From positions 1,178,001-1,242,000 of the forward strand of contig NC_012586.1 in NCBI RefSeq assembly GCF_000018545.1: DNA of 64,000 nucleotides, written 5' to 3'. The notes beneath the pieces are model-generated. The model was given only the letters and a program-made list of their open reading frames with translations. It did not search any database and was not told the origin of the DNA. The translations under genes were made by a program, and so were the position numbers. The DNA is from Sinorhizobium fredii NGR234 (GTDB lineage: Bacteria > Pseudomonadota > Alphaproteobacteria > Rhizobiales > Rhizobiaceae). This document shows, in pieces, positions 9,275 through 18,444 of the stretch (the first letter of the stretch is position 1; each line of letters starts with the position of its first letter).

Positions 9275-9961
9275 ATGGACGGTTCGCATTTCTCTTTCGG
9301 ACGCACTTTAGTCGTCGCTCCGCATCCTGATGATGAGGTGCTGGGCGCCGGCGGGACGATCGCGAAGCTGGCCTCGCAGGGCGAGGAGGTCTTTGTCGCG
9401 ATCGTAACTGAGGGGAAACCGCCGACATTCGATGCGGCGACCATTGCCAGGACGCAGGACGAGGCGAGGGAGGCACACCAGGTCTTGGGCGTTCGGGAAA
9501 CCCTTTGGCTGCGTTTGCCTGCCGCACAGCTCGCCGAAACCGCGCATGCGTCGGTCAACGGTGCGCTGCTTGATCTTATTCAGCGTCTGGCCCCGAAAAC
9601 CGTGCTCGTTCCCTTTGTGGGCGACATGCATATGGATCATCAGCTGACCTTCACCTCGGCGCTGGTCGCTTGTCGACCGCACCAGGCGGAGTTTCCGAAG
9701 CTGATCCTGGCCTACGAAACGCTCTCGGAAACGAACTGGAACGCTCCCTATCTGTCTCCGGGTTTTCTGCCGAATTTTTTCGTCGATATCACCGAGCATC
9801 TCGAAGCGAAGGTTGAGGCAATGCAGCTATTTGCCTCGCAGCTGCGCGAACCACCGCACGAGCGCTCCATAGCGACACTGCGTGCGCTTGCCACCTTGCG
9901 TGGGGCGACGGTGATGCGCCCTGCGGCCGAGGCGTTCGTTCTGGTTCGACACGTCGTTTGA
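9275..9961 (+). CDS. PIG-L family deacetylase
   Basis: The product has VVAPHPDDEVLGAGGTI close to the N terminus, the PHPDDE zinc motif of the PIG-L/LmbE family, and the later MHMDHQLT supplying the second histidine pair. These metal enzymes remove acetyl groups from N-acetylglucosamine-type sugars. The gene follows the ExoY-like gene and precedes an aminotransferase, so it may deacetylate an amino sugar of the repeat unit. ATG 9275 is preferred because tggagg lies four bases upstream; ATG 9227 or 9203 would overlap the upstream gene and add 16-24 residues with no homology signal. From 9275 the protein is 228 residues. Confidence 0.85.
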   Translation: MDGSHFSFGRTLVVAPHPDDEVLGAGGTIAKLASQGEEVFVAIVTEGKPPTFDAATIARTQDEAREAHQVLGVRETLWLRLPAAQLAETAHASVNGALLDLIQRLAPKTVLVPFVGDMHMDHQLTFTSALVACRPHQAEFPKLILAYETLSETNWNAPYLSPGFLPNFFVDITEHLEAKVEAMQLFASQLREPPHERSIATLRALATLRGATVMRPAAEAFVLVRHVV

Positions 9962-10029
9962 CTTGCAGACCACCGACCGCGGCGTTCGGCTCCGGCCGGG
10001 GCGGATGAAATGCGGAGCTGGAGGGATAA

Positions 10030-11223
10030 ATGGCGCGCTGGCCGATCTACGATGAGGAGCAGATCGAGGACGTCGTCTCCGTCCTTCGATCGGGCGAGGT
10101 GAATGCCTGGACCGGACCGCATGTCCGCAACTTCGAGAAGCTCTACGAGGGTTTTCTCGGGGTTACGCACGCGGTGGCCGTGGCGAACGGATCGGTGGCG
10201 CTGGACTTGGCGCTATATGCGCTCGGGCTTCATCCTGGCGACGAGGTGATTGTTACCCCACGTAGCTTCATCGCCTCGGCCTCTGCTGTGCCGATGGCGG
10301 GCGGGGTCGCGGTTTTTGCCGATGTCGATCGCGACAGCCAGAACATCACCGTGGAAACGATCAGGACAAAGCTGACGCCGAAGACCAAGGGCATTATCGC
10401 CGTCCACCTTGCCGGCTGGCCCTGCGATATGCCGGCGATCATGGCATTCGCGCGCGAGAATGGGCTATGGGTGATCGAGGACTGCGCCCAGGCGCACGGG
10501 GCCGAGATAGACGGTCGGCCGGTAGGCAGCTTCGCCGACATCGCGGTCTTCTCCTTCTGTCAGGACAAGATCATCACCACCGGAGGCGAGGGCGGGCTCG
10601 TGGCGATGAGCGATGACGAGCTGTGGAGGAAGGCGTGGAGCCGCAAGGACCACGGCAAGTCTTTCGATGCCGTCTACAACACAGAGCACCCGCCCGGATT
10701 CCGCTGGCTGCACGAATCGATCGGGACCAACTGGCGCATGACATCTATCCAGGCGGTATTGGGATCGCGACAATTGCTGCGCCTCGAACAATGGCACAGC
10801 ATCAGGGCGCACAATGCTGCCCTCCTCGCCAAGGCCGCCGAGGAGATCGACGCCTTGCGTACGCCCCTTCCTCCTCGGGGTACCCGGCATGCCTGGTATC
10901 GCTTCTACACCTTCTTGAAGCCAGAGCTTCTGATGCCGGGATGGAGCAGGGACCGGATCGTCGCGGAGATCAACAGCGCCGGGGTCGCCTGCTTCAGCGG
11001 CAGCTGTTCGGAGATCTACCGCGAGAAGGCATTCGTGGACTTGAACATGGGGCCTGACAGGAGATTGCCGAACGCGCGCGAGCTCGGAGAGACGAGCTTC
11101 GCATTCCTGGTCGATCCGGCTCTCGACACGGCTGCCGTCGGGAGGGCCGCACAGGTTCTCCGTGACGTCATGGCACGCGCCAGCTCAACGAGAGACGCGG
11201 GCCGTGCGGTTCGGACGTCATAG
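10030..11223 (+). CDS. DegT/DnrJ/EryC1/StrS sugar aminotransferase
   Basis: The 397-residue product follows the fold-type I PLP plan of the DegT family: VTHAVAVANGSVALDLAL near residue 45, DEVIVTPRSFIASA, IEDCAQAHGAEIDG near residue 147, and FSFCQDKIITTGGEGG near residues 175-190, in which the Lys is the PLP-binding residue. Enzymes of this family transaminate nucleotide-linked keto sugars. The start has ggaggg six bases upstream. It is the last plus-strand gene of the exoF-exoY-like run and ends head-on to the SGNH gene. Together with the deacetylase it points to an amino sugar in the polymer. Confidence 0.9.
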   Translation: MARWPIYDEEQIEDVVSVLRSGEVNAWTGPHVRNFEKLYEGFLGVTHAVAVANGSVALDLALYALGLHPGDEVIVTPRSFIASASAVPMAGGVAVFADVDRDSQNITVETIRTKLTPKTKGIIAVHLAGWPCDMPAIMAFARENGLWVIEDCAQAHGAEIDGRPVGSFADIAVFSFCQDKIITTGGEGGLVAMSDDELWRKAWSRKDHGKSFDAVYNTEHPPGFRWLHESIGTNWRMTSIQAVLGSRQLLRLEQWHSIRAHNAALLAKAAEEIDALRTPLPPRGTRHAWYRFYTFLKPELLMPGWSRDRIVAEINSAGVACFSGSCSEIYREKAFVDLNMGPDRRLPNARELGETSFAFLVDPALDTAAVGRAAQVLRDVMARASSTRDAGRAVRTS

Positions 11224-11262
11224 TTCCGCAGATGCAATCGGCAAGCAGCCGACGTGTGGCAA

Positions 11263-12453
11263 TCACCGCCGCAGCGAATGGCTCGTCTCGGAAGTCGCCG
11301 CCTGCATGTCATCCCACAGCGACGACGCTGTTCTTGCGAATGCTTTATAACCGGACTCAAACGGGTGGCCGTCACTGTCCGGATAAAAGCGCTGTCCAGC
11401 CAGGATAGCTTCCTGCAAGGCGTCGGCCGTTGCAGCAACTGCGCTGCGATACGGCAAATCAAGCCGGTCTGCGACCTCGCGGATTTTTTCCTCAAGCGCG
11501 ATCTGGCGTTCAACGCTGCGGATAAAACCAGGCTCGGCGATTGCGAGTTGGTTATGGCGCCGCAGATGTTCGAAGATCACACGCTCTTTTGACGGAAGCA
11601 CCAGGAGGCCGACCCGGCCCCGCCCTCGTTCAGCCCAATCGGCCGCAAAGCGTTCAAAATCGCCAAACATTGCAGCGGTCTCGGACGACGTCAGGTCCGC
11701 CATTCGACCGGCGTCGTCGGCAGAGCGCCTCGACACGGAGGGACATCCGTCCGGGAATGTATAATATTCGGAGAGTTCACGATCGAAAAGGCGAGCGTAC
11801 AAGCTCTTCGCGCGGTCCCTTATCACGTAGTGGTAGAGGCTCAGAATGGCGACATTCTCGAAGATCTTCGTCTTGAGGCTGATCGATCGCGCCTTGGTGC
11901 ATTGCGACTGGCCGTCGACTTGGCCGGTGAGGGCTTGCAGTTGAAGTCGCTTCTGCTCTGCAAGCCAGAAGTCGGAATGCGCGTCCATTATATCGCAAGC
12001 GGAAAATACCACAGCGAAGTCGTTGCCAGGGAATACGGCGACAATTGCGCCTTTCGCCCCACCAGCCAGCGCATCAAGCACGATCGCGTGGTAGGAGTAG
12101 ATGCCATAGCTTCCGACTCCAAAGTTGTATGTGCGCTCGCCTGTGATCGCCTCGAAGGCCGCCGGCCAGGCATGCGCACTGTCGACGTTGTTGCCGTACG
12201 TCATCGAGTCGCCGACCGCCGCGACTTGAAAACCATGATGGGCGCCAGCCAGATTCCGGAAGCCGTCCTCATCGACGTCGCCGAGAGTGGGATCGAGGCG
12301 ATAGCCGTACTTCCCGTCGATGCTCCGATGCGACTGCGTGCCGATCGGAAACGGCGTAAACATCCGCAACATTGCTTCCCCGGCTCCCAACGCCAAGGTC
12401 ACCGAGACCAAAAGTGCGATCAGGTTCTTCAAGCGTCTTCCACCTCTTCGCAC
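11263..12453 (-). CDS. Membrane-anchored SGNH/GDSL hydrolase-like protein
   Basis: The product has an N-terminal hydrophobic anchor or signal (LIALLVSVTLALGAGEAML). The GDS block is AAVGDSMTYGNNVDSAHAW near residues 80-98, Asn and Gly blocks follow (NFGVGSYGIYSYHA; FPGNDFA), and a late DSDGHPFESGY supplies the D-x-x-H-like acid-base pair. This layout fits SGNH esterases or acetyltransferase-like proteins that modify polysaccharides in the periplasm. The start could be GTG 12453 (396 residues) or TTG 12432, which has aggtgga at better spacing. It is convergent with the aminotransferase. The substrate is unknown. Confidence 0.75.
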   Translation of the reverse strand: MRRGGRRLKNLIALLVSVTLALGAGEAMLRMFTPFPIGTQSHRSIDGKYGYRLDPTLGDVDEDGFRNLAGAHHGFQVAAVGDSMTYGNNVDSAHAWPAAFEAITGERTYNFGVGSYGIYSYHAIVLDALAGGAKGAIVAVFPGNDFAVVFSACDIMDAHSDFWLAEQKRLQLQALTGQVDGQSQCTKARSISLKTKIFENVAILSLYHYVIRDRAKSLYARLFDRELSEYYTFPDGCPSVSRRSADDAGRMADLTSSETAAMFGDFERFAADWAERGRGRVGLLVLPSKERVIFEHLRRHNQLAIAEPGFIRSVERQIALEEKIREVADRLDLPYRSAVAATADALQEAILAGQRFYPDSDGHPFESGYKAFARTASSLWDDMQAATSETSHSLRR

Positions 12454-13054
12454 GATCAGAAGAGATCGCCCTGCGATCCGGACGACAGGCCGGCTACCCT
12501 CTCCCCGGTGTCTGGCAGTCGCGATGGGCGGCCGATCCTGCGGATGTCTGAAAGGTCAAAGGTCAATGAAGCGAAACTAATCAGTCTGAGCAACTACATC
12601 GCCGACGTGTGCCCCCAGCCGTGAGGGGAACCATAAGCTCGTTGCGCCCAAGGAATGCAAATTTGTCGTGCTGTCGATGAATACAAGTGCGTGTATATTG
12701 CACGTCATTGTTCTTTTATTTTCTATCATGTGTTTGGTGGCGCAGCCAGTCGAAACAGCCAGCTTGCGAGGAATTCCGCACTGTCGAAAGGCCATTCCGC
12801 ACTCGTCGCAATTTGGCAAATGCACCTTGGAAAGCCGGAAAGCGCGGCTGGCAGAGCGTTAGGAAAATCAGTTCAGCAAGTTGATTGTCAGATGAAAAGT
12901 TCGCATTCTGCCGACAACGCGCCTGCCGTTGCGCCGAGGGGCGCTCGCGGGTCCACGGCGCCGGCCACCTTGCGAATCCGCTTAGCGGTCAGCGGGAGCT
13001 GAGAGTGCAGTCTTCGCTCCGATCGCTCGAGAAACGGTGGGAGGGCATTTCGGA
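12454..13054. other. Intergenic region with a 21-bp-spaced direct repeat
   Basis: About 600 bases upstream of the GT4 gene. It is AT-richer than its surroundings around 12640-12740. A ten-base direct repeat, attccgcact, occurs at 12773-12782 and 12794-12803, 21 bp apart. A 61-codon frame from 12677 encodes a hydrophobic start, but it lacks homology clues and a good ribosome binding site, so it is not called. No terminator or RNA gene is evident. Confidence 0.4.
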
Positions 13055-14233
13055 ATGGACAAGCGCGCGGATTCTCGGGCGCTCGGATTGCCGGAGACCG
13101 CCGGGGCAAGGATAACGATCATCGTTCCGGCCCTGGGCGCAGGCGGTACCGAGCACATCGTCAATCTCATTGCCAACCACTGGAACAGCATCGGCCAGAC
13201 GGTGACGCTCATCACGCTGGAGCCGTCGGATGCGCAGCCCTACTACAATTTTCATCCCGAGATTGCCGTTGTCCGCCTGGGTGTCCCACCCCGTAGAGCC
13301 TCGAAGCTCAGGTCGGCTTTCCTCGTGCTTCAGCGATTTAGACGCTTGCGGTCCGCCATTCGACGGTCTCAGCCGGATTTCGTCTTAAGCTTTCTGACGC
13401 GAACAAATGTCCTGACGCTCCTGGCGACGATCGGCTTTGCGGTTCCGGTGGTCATCTCCGAGCGCAATAACCCCGCTTCGCAACCCCTCGGGCTATTTTG
13501 GAAGTGGCTTCGGACAAGACTTTACCCTCGGGCATTCGGTCTGGTCACGATGACCCAAGGGGCGTTGGATCATTTTCCATCGAACATTCGCCGAAATGGC
13601 TGGGTTATCGCAAATCCGGTCGATTTGCCACGGAACTGGCAGAATAGACGCGGCAAGCACATTCTGGCAGCGGTCGGCCGATTGACCCACCAGAAGGGCT
13701 TCGACCTCTTGCTCAACGCCTTCTCCAGGATCGCCAACGCGCATCCCGAGTGGCACCTGGTAATTTGGGGAGAGGGCGACGAACGGCGCAGTCTCGAGGC
13801 ATTGCGCGACGCGCTCGGATTGCAGAAATGCGTAGACATGCCCGGGATCACCGAACGACCCGGGCTTTGGGTTGAAACCGCAGATGCGTTTGTCCTGTCC
13901 TCGCGTTACGAGGGATGGGGGATTGTCCTGCTGGAAGCCATGGCTGCTGGCCTGCCTGTTGTTTCCTTTGAATGCGAATGGGGACCCCGGGTCATGATAA
14001 CGCACGAGAGCGACGGGATACTGGTACCGAGGGAGGATGTCGGAGCCCTTGCGCAGGCACTCGACAGGATACTTGCCGATCCTGGGCTCAGGGAACAACT
14101 GGGGGCAAGGGCTGCAGCGAGCGCCCAAAGATACATGCCCGAGCAGATACTTGCGGAGTGGGATGGCCTGGTCTCATGCGTGTTGAAGCAGGCGCCGAAG
14201 ATTCATTCGCAGATGCCTGATAACGCTGCTTAA
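13055..14233 (+). CDS. Glycosyltransferase family 4
   Basis: The 392-residue product is a GT-B enzyme. The N-terminal domain begins ITIIVPALGAGGTEHIVNL, a Rossmann start with the G-G-x-E acceptor-side loop. The C-terminal domain has ILAAVGRLTHQKGFDLLLNA near residue 208, WGEGDERRSLE, and SSRYEGWGIVLLEAMAAGLP near residues 278-297, the E-x7-E nucleotide-sugar site. It is similar in layout to AmsD-type transferases of exopolysaccharide clusters. ATG 13055 is chosen because gggaggg lies nine bases upstream; a GTG at 13037 is in frame. It is monocistronic as far as can be seen and is the last gene of the first polysaccharide locus. Confidence 0.88.
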   Translation: MDKRADSRALGLPETAGARITIIVPALGAGGTEHIVNLIANHWNSIGQTVTLITLEPSDAQPYYNFHPEIAVVRLGVPPRRASKLRSAFLVLQRFRRLRSAIRRSQPDFVLSFLTRTNVLTLLATIGFAVPVVISERNNPASQPLGLFWKWLRTRLYPRAFGLVTMTQGALDHFPSNIRRNGWVIANPVDLPRNWQNRRGKHILAAVGRLTHQKGFDLLLNAFSRIANAHPEWHLVIWGEGDERRSLEALRDALGLQKCVDMPGITERPGLWVETADAFVLSSRYEGWGIVLLEAMAAGLPVVSFECEWGPRVMITHESDGILVPREDVGALAQALDRILADPGLREQLGARAAASAQRYMPEQILAEWDGLVSCVLKQAPKIHSQMPDNAA

Positions 14234-14382
14234 TCGGAGCGTTCCTCTGAAACGGTGCGCGCCGGCTATCTGGGCGTTGCGCGTCTCAACCGGCCAGGCC
14301 GTTTGTGGCCTGACGTATACCGCAAATATTTGATATAACTGACCTTGCGCGGCTTTCCAGCGCGATGACGGGGGGCCCTTGT

Positions 14383-16506
14383 ATGAGTTCGACGTTTAGG
14401 TTTGCTGGGCAAGGCGCAGTCCTCGCTCTGATCGTCCTTGTTCTTCAATTTGTTTTCGGCTTCGTCGCTCCCCTGGCCGCACAGGAGGCTGCACCGACCG
14501 CGCCGCCGGCCAAAGTCCAGCAGTTGATCGAGTTGCTGGACGATCCGGACGTACGGCAATGGTTGGCCGCCAAGCAGACGACGCCGCCGCCGCAGGCTGC
14601 TACGCCGCCGAGCGGCGTCGCCTCGCAATGGGTCGCGCAGATCAGGGGACATCTTACCGGGTTGCGCGATGCCACTCCGCGGCTGGTTCCCGAATGGATG
14701 GCGGCACGAGAGCGGATTGCCTCGGAAATGCACGAGGGGAGCATGCCGATTCTGCGTGGTTTCGGCTTCGTGCTCATTGTCGGCTACGGCGCCGAGTTTC
14801 TTCTGCGCTATTTGCTGCGGCGGAGTGCGAACCGAAGCGCAGTCGAGCCGGGATATGGCCTTGCGGCCTTTGTCCGCATTGCGCCGCTCGTCGTCTTCGC
14901 GATCGCGGCGATTGCCGCTTTCGTCCTGGCCGACTGGCCGAGGCGGCTGGAGGCGGCGGTCGCGCCGCTCTTGATCGCCTGGATCGTCGCCCGTCTGCTG
15001 ATTGCGGTCGCTGCTGCAATGACGGAACCGGCGGAAGAAAATGCGGATGGGGCCGAGACCGCTGTGGCAGGCCCGTCGCCCGCACCTGATGTAGCACGGT
15101 TCTGGCACAGGCGTTTCGTGCTGATCGTCTGCGCCGCCGCCGCCCTGTGGGCCGTCATGGATATGATGCAGGCGCTCTCGTTCCCGGCCGACGTTCGGGA
15201 CCTGACCGGCGCCGCCCTTGGCCTCGTCGTGCTCGGCATCGGCATCGAAACGGTGCTCCGCCGGCCGGCTCCGGACATTGCTGTCGGGCGGCGGATCTTG
15301 CGCAACGCGCTGCTCATTGCCTTCCTTATCCTGCTGTGGGTCGTCTGGGTGGCCGGCATGAAGGTGCTGTTCTGGCTCGGCGTCTATGTTCTCGGCCTGC
15401 CGCCGCTGTTGCGCATCGTCAGCGCTGCGACGCGGACGATGCTCGATGCCGATGCGGCCGGCAACATCCGGGTGATGCGCAATGTGCTGATCGACCGCGG
15501 CGCGCGGTTTGCAATCATTGCGCTTGCCGCCGCGTGGCTCGCCATCGTCTTCCGCTTCAATGGCAGCTCGATGATGCAGGACGACGTCTTCAACCGCATC
15601 TTCCGCGGTGTCCTTGCCGGCGTCGTCATCCTGCTCGCGGCGGACCTCGTCTGGCAACTGGCGAAGGAGTTCATCAATTTTCGTGTGAAGCAGGCCGGCG
15701 TCGACGTCGCGGATCCGATTCAGCTCGCCCGCAACATGCGTCTGCGCACGCTGTTGCCGATTCTGCGCAACTTTCTTGCCGCCTTCATCGCCGTGGTCGC
15801 CGGCATGATGGTGCTCTCCGGCCTCGGCGTCGAGATAGGCCCGCTGATCGCCGGGGCCGGCGTCTTCGGCGTCGCCATCGGCTTCGGCTCGCAGACGCTC
15901 GTCAAGGACATCATCAGCGGCATCTTCTATATGATGGATGATGCCTTCCGGGTCGGCGAATACATACAGAGCGGCAGCTATATGGGAACGGTCGAATCCT
16001 TCAGCATTCGCTCAGTCAAGCTGCGCCACCACCGCGGCCCGGTATTCACCGTGCCGTTCGGCACGCTTGGCGCGGTCCAGAACATGAGCCGCGACTGGGT
16101 CATCGACAAGTTCAAGATCAACGTCTCCTACGACACCGATGTTGCCAAGGTGAAGAAGGTCGTAAAGGGTGTCGGGGCCAAACTGCTGGAGGATGAGGAA
16201 CTCGGGCCGCTGCTCATCGAAACGGTCAAGATGAAGGGCGTCGAAACGTTCGGCGATTACGGCATCACCTTGAGCTTCGCCATGACCACCAAGCCGGGTC
16301 ACCAAACCCAGATCAGGCGGCGGGCCCAGGCGATGATCAAAGAGGCATTTGACGCCAATGGAATCAGTTTTGCCTCGCCAACCGTTCAGGTCGGCGGCGG
16401 CGACGACACGCAAGCGAGCGCCGCTGCCGCCGCGGCGCGCGACGCCATCGCCAAGAAGAACGCCGCCCTGGCTGCGCCGCAAGGCGGGGAGGCGGCCGCA
16501 GAGTAG
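14383..16506 (+). CDS. MscS family mechanosensitive channel
   Basis: The 707-residue protein starts with a signal peptide (LIVLVLQFVFGFVAPLAAQ) and a periplasmic domain, followed by about ten membrane helices. The pore and beta-domain are GPLIAGAGVFGVAIGFGSQ, TLVKDIISGIFYMMDDAFRVG and VESFSIRSVKLRHHRG (residues 480-560), the defining region of MscS. The Ala/Gly-rich TM3 lines the pore that opens under membrane tension to release solutes. The long N-terminal part makes it an MscM/YbdG-like or larger type. ATG 14383 lies after a G-rich stretch; ATG 14365 is also in frame. The Ala-rich tail is low in complexity. Confidence 0.9.
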   Translation: MSSTFRFAGQGAVLALIVLVLQFVFGFVAPLAAQEAAPTAPPAKVQQLIELLDDPDVRQWLAAKQTTPPPQAATPPSGVASQWVAQIRGHLTGLRDATPRLVPEWMAARERIASEMHEGSMPILRGFGFVLIVGYGAEFLLRYLLRRSANRSAVEPGYGLAAFVRIAPLVVFAIAAIAAFVLADWPRRLEAAVAPLLIAWIVARLLIAVAAAMTEPAEENADGAETAVAGPSPAPDVARFWHRRFVLIVCAAAALWAVMDMMQALSFPADVRDLTGAALGLVVLGIGIETVLRRPAPDIAVGRRILRNALLIAFLILLWVVWVAGMKVLFWLGVYVLGLPPLLRIVSAATRTMLDADAAGNIRVMRNVLIDRGARFAIIALAAAWLAIVFRFNGSSMMQDDVFNRIFRGVLAGVVILLAADLVWQLAKEFINFRVKQAGVDVADPIQLARNMRLRTLLPILRNFLAAFIAVVAGMMVLSGLGVEIGPLIAGAGVFGVAIGFGSQTLVKDIISGIFYMMDDAFRVGEYIQSGSYMGTVESFSIRSVKLRHHRGPVFTVPFGTLGAVQNMSRDWVIDKFKINVSYDTDVAKVKKVVKGVGAKLLEDEELGPLLIETVKMKGVETFGDYGITLSFAMTTKPGHQTQIRRRAQAMIKEAFDANGISFASPTVQVGGGDDTQASAAAAAARDAIAKKNAALAAPQGGEAAAE

Positions 16507-16579
16507 AAGCAGGGGAGCATGCCGCAGCGAGCGCCTTAATGTTGACATCGGAAGGGGAAGGCGGGATAGCTCGCGGCGC

Positions 16580-17677
16580 ATGAGGATCGCCTTCTACGCG
16601 CCATTGAAGTCTCCGGATCATCCCGTCCCCTCTGGCGACAGGCAGATGGCGCGCATGCTGATCGAGGCGCTCAGGCTGTGCGGACACGAGCCGCAAATCG
16701 CCTCAACGCTGCGCGCCTTTTCGCGCGAAGCATCCGATGCCGCCTATTCGCACCTGCTCAGGGAAGCCGACGAGGAAATCGCCCGGCTTCGCCGGATGTG
16801 GGCCGAAGAAGGGCCGCCGGACGCTTGGTTCTGCTATCATCCTTATTACAAGGCCCCCGACCTTATCGGTCCGGCGCTCGCTGCCGAATTCTCGATTCCC
16901 TATGTAACGGCGGAAAGCTCCTATTCGTCGCGCCGCAATGAGGGGGCGCGGAAGCTTGCACAGGACGCGGTCGGCGACGGCGCGAGGCAGGCGGCGGTGA
17001 ACATCTGTTTCACCGAGCGCGATCGGAAGGGGCTCGAAGCGGCGATCCCGGACGGGCGCTATGCCATGCTGGCACCTTTCATCGACGTGCGACGGTTTCA
17101 GGGAACGCCGAAGGCGAAATCTAGCGACGCTCGCCTCATCGCGGTCGCCATGATGCGCCCGGGCGACAAGATGGACAGCTATCAGATGCTCGCGGCTGCG
17201 CTGCGGCTGGTCGTCGACATTCCCTGGACACTGACCATCGTTGGCGACGGGCCATCGCGCGCCGAGGTGCAGGAAGCGTTTGCAGGGTTGCCGGCGAGAC
17301 GGCTGGACTGGGTCGGCGAGCATGCGCCCGAAACGGTGGCGAACCTCCTCTTCGGCAGCGATCTCTATGTCTGGCCGGGATGCGGCGAGGCCTACGGCCT
17401 GTCCTATCTTGAGGCGCAGGCGGCCGGCTTGCCGGTTGTGGCGCAGGCGACCGCCGGCGTACCCGAAGTCGTCAGAAACGGGGAGACCGGGGCGTTGACG
17501 GCGGCAGGAGATGTCGACGCTTTCGCGGAAGCGATCCGGCGCTTGCTCGGTGACGCTGCATTACGCGCCGAACTCGGCAATCGGGCGCGCCGTTTCGTCC
17601 TCGAGGAACGCTCGCTGACTGCGGCCGCAGAGCGCCTGCAGGTGATTTTCAACGCGTTTGCGAGGAGGTCAGGATGA
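16580..17677 (+). CDS. Glycosyltransferase family 4-like
   Basis: The product (365 residues) starts MRIAFYAPLKSPDHPVPSGD, a Rossmann strand with the glycogen-synthase-like G-D loop. It has LTIVGDGPSRAEVQEAF near residue 216 and WPGCGEAYGLSYLEAQAAGLP near residues 258-278, the E-x7-E donor site of GT4. The open frame extends upstream to 16349, but that part overlaps the MscS gene and lacks homology, so the ATG at 16580 is used. The gene overlaps the deacetylase downstream by four bases (ATGA), which indicates translational coupling. TTGACA at 16542-16547 is a possible -35. Confidence 0.85.
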   Translation: MRIAFYAPLKSPDHPVPSGDRQMARMLIEALRLCGHEPQIASTLRAFSREASDAAYSHLLREADEEIARLRRMWAEEGPPDAWFCYHPYYKAPDLIGPALAAEFSIPYVTAESSYSSRRNEGARKLAQDAVGDGARQAAVNICFTERDRKGLEAAIPDGRYAMLAPFIDVRRFQGTPKAKSSDARLIAVAMMRPGDKMDSYQMLAAALRLVVDIPWTLTIVGDGPSRAEVQEAFAGLPARRLDWVGEHAPETVANLLFGSDLYVWPGCGEAYGLSYLEAQAAGLPVVAQATAGVPEVVRNGETGALTAAGDVDAFAEAIRRLLGDAALRAELGNRARRFVLEERSLTAAAERLQVIFNAFARRSG

Positions 17678-18444
17678 ATACCGGAGCCATCTGGCAAGCG
17701 CTGATCGACAGGCTCGACCAAATGCAGGAAGCCGGCCAGAGCGCCGATTTCTGGTTGCGCGATGACGATGCGGTCGAACCGACGGCGGCGCTTCATCGAC
17801 TGCTCGAACTGACCGACCGGTTTTCGGTGCCCCTGACCCTGGCGGTGATCCCAGCGCATACCGACGCGCGCCTTGAGCGCTGCCTCGCCGGCCGCCGCGA
17901 CATCGGCGTCGCGGTCCATGGTTGGTCGCACGAAAACCATGCGCCGGCGGGAGAGAAGCGCCAGGAACTCGGCGGTCATCGTCCCAGCGGCACGGTTTCG
18001 GAAGAATTGCGCACCGGATACGCCCGCCTCAGGGCGCTCTTTCCAACCTCCTTTGTGCCGCTGCTCGTCCCGCCGTGGAACAGGATCGATGCGGAGGTCG
18101 TCGCAGGGCTTGGCGCCATCGGCTTCCGGGCGCTTTCGGTCTTCGGCCCGGAGGCAAGCGGCAAGGCCGCCGCTCTCATTCGGCCCGGCCTGCAGATCAT
18201 CAACACGCATGTCGATGTCATCGATTGGCGCGGAAGCCGCGGCTGTCGCGATCACGCGCAGATCGTTCGAGACGTACTGGCCAGGCTGGAGCAGGTTGCC
18301 AAGGGTGGAGGCTCGGTCGGTATTCTCACGCATCACCTCGTCCACGACGAGAATGTGTGGGCGTTTCTGTCGAAGCTGTTCGAGATCACGGCCACCCACC
18401 CGGCCAGCCGCTGGCGCAAGGTGTCCGATCTCATAGGTCGATGA
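17674..18444 (+). CDS. Polysaccharide deacetylase-like protein
   Basis: The 256-residue product has FWLRDDDAVEPT near residue 26, where NodB-type deacetylases carry their Asp-Asp metal motif. IGVAVHGWSHENHAP near residues 75-90 provides the H-x3-H zinc ligands, and LLVPPWNRID near residue 130 corresponds to the R-P-P-x-N block. VGILTHHLVHDENVW near residue 213 is the C-terminal His motif. It is therefore a NodB-fold carbohydrate esterase, probably removing N- or O-acetyl groups. Coupling with the upstream glycosyltransferase by a four-base overlap suggests the two act on the same glycan. It ends 14 bases inside the convergent MBL gene. Confidence 0.82.
   Translation: MNTGAIWQALIDRLDQMQEAGQSADFWLRDDDAVEPTAALHRLLELTDRFSVPLTLAVIPAHTDARLERCLAGRRDIGVAVHGWSHENHAPAGEKRQELGGHRPSGTVSEELRTGYARLRALFPTSFVPLLVPPWNRIDAEVVAGLGAIGFRALSVFGPEASGKAAALIRPGLQIINTHVDVIDWRGSRGCRDHAQIVRDVLARLEQVAKGGGSVGILTHHLVHDENVWAFLSKLFEITATHPASRWRKVSDLIGR

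Noticed and set aside
12677..12862. 61-codon frame with a hydrophobic start
   Set aside because: Looks a little like a secreted small protein, but has no ribosome binding site or recognisable family, and covers the direct repeat.
14295..14312. caggcc/ggcctg hairpin after the GT4 gene as a terminator
   Set aside because: Six-base stem without a T-run; too weak to call.
16349..16579. N-terminal extension of the glycosyltransferase at 16580
   Set aside because: It overlaps the MscS gene end and has basic low-complexity sequence; the Rossmann start is right at ATG 16580.
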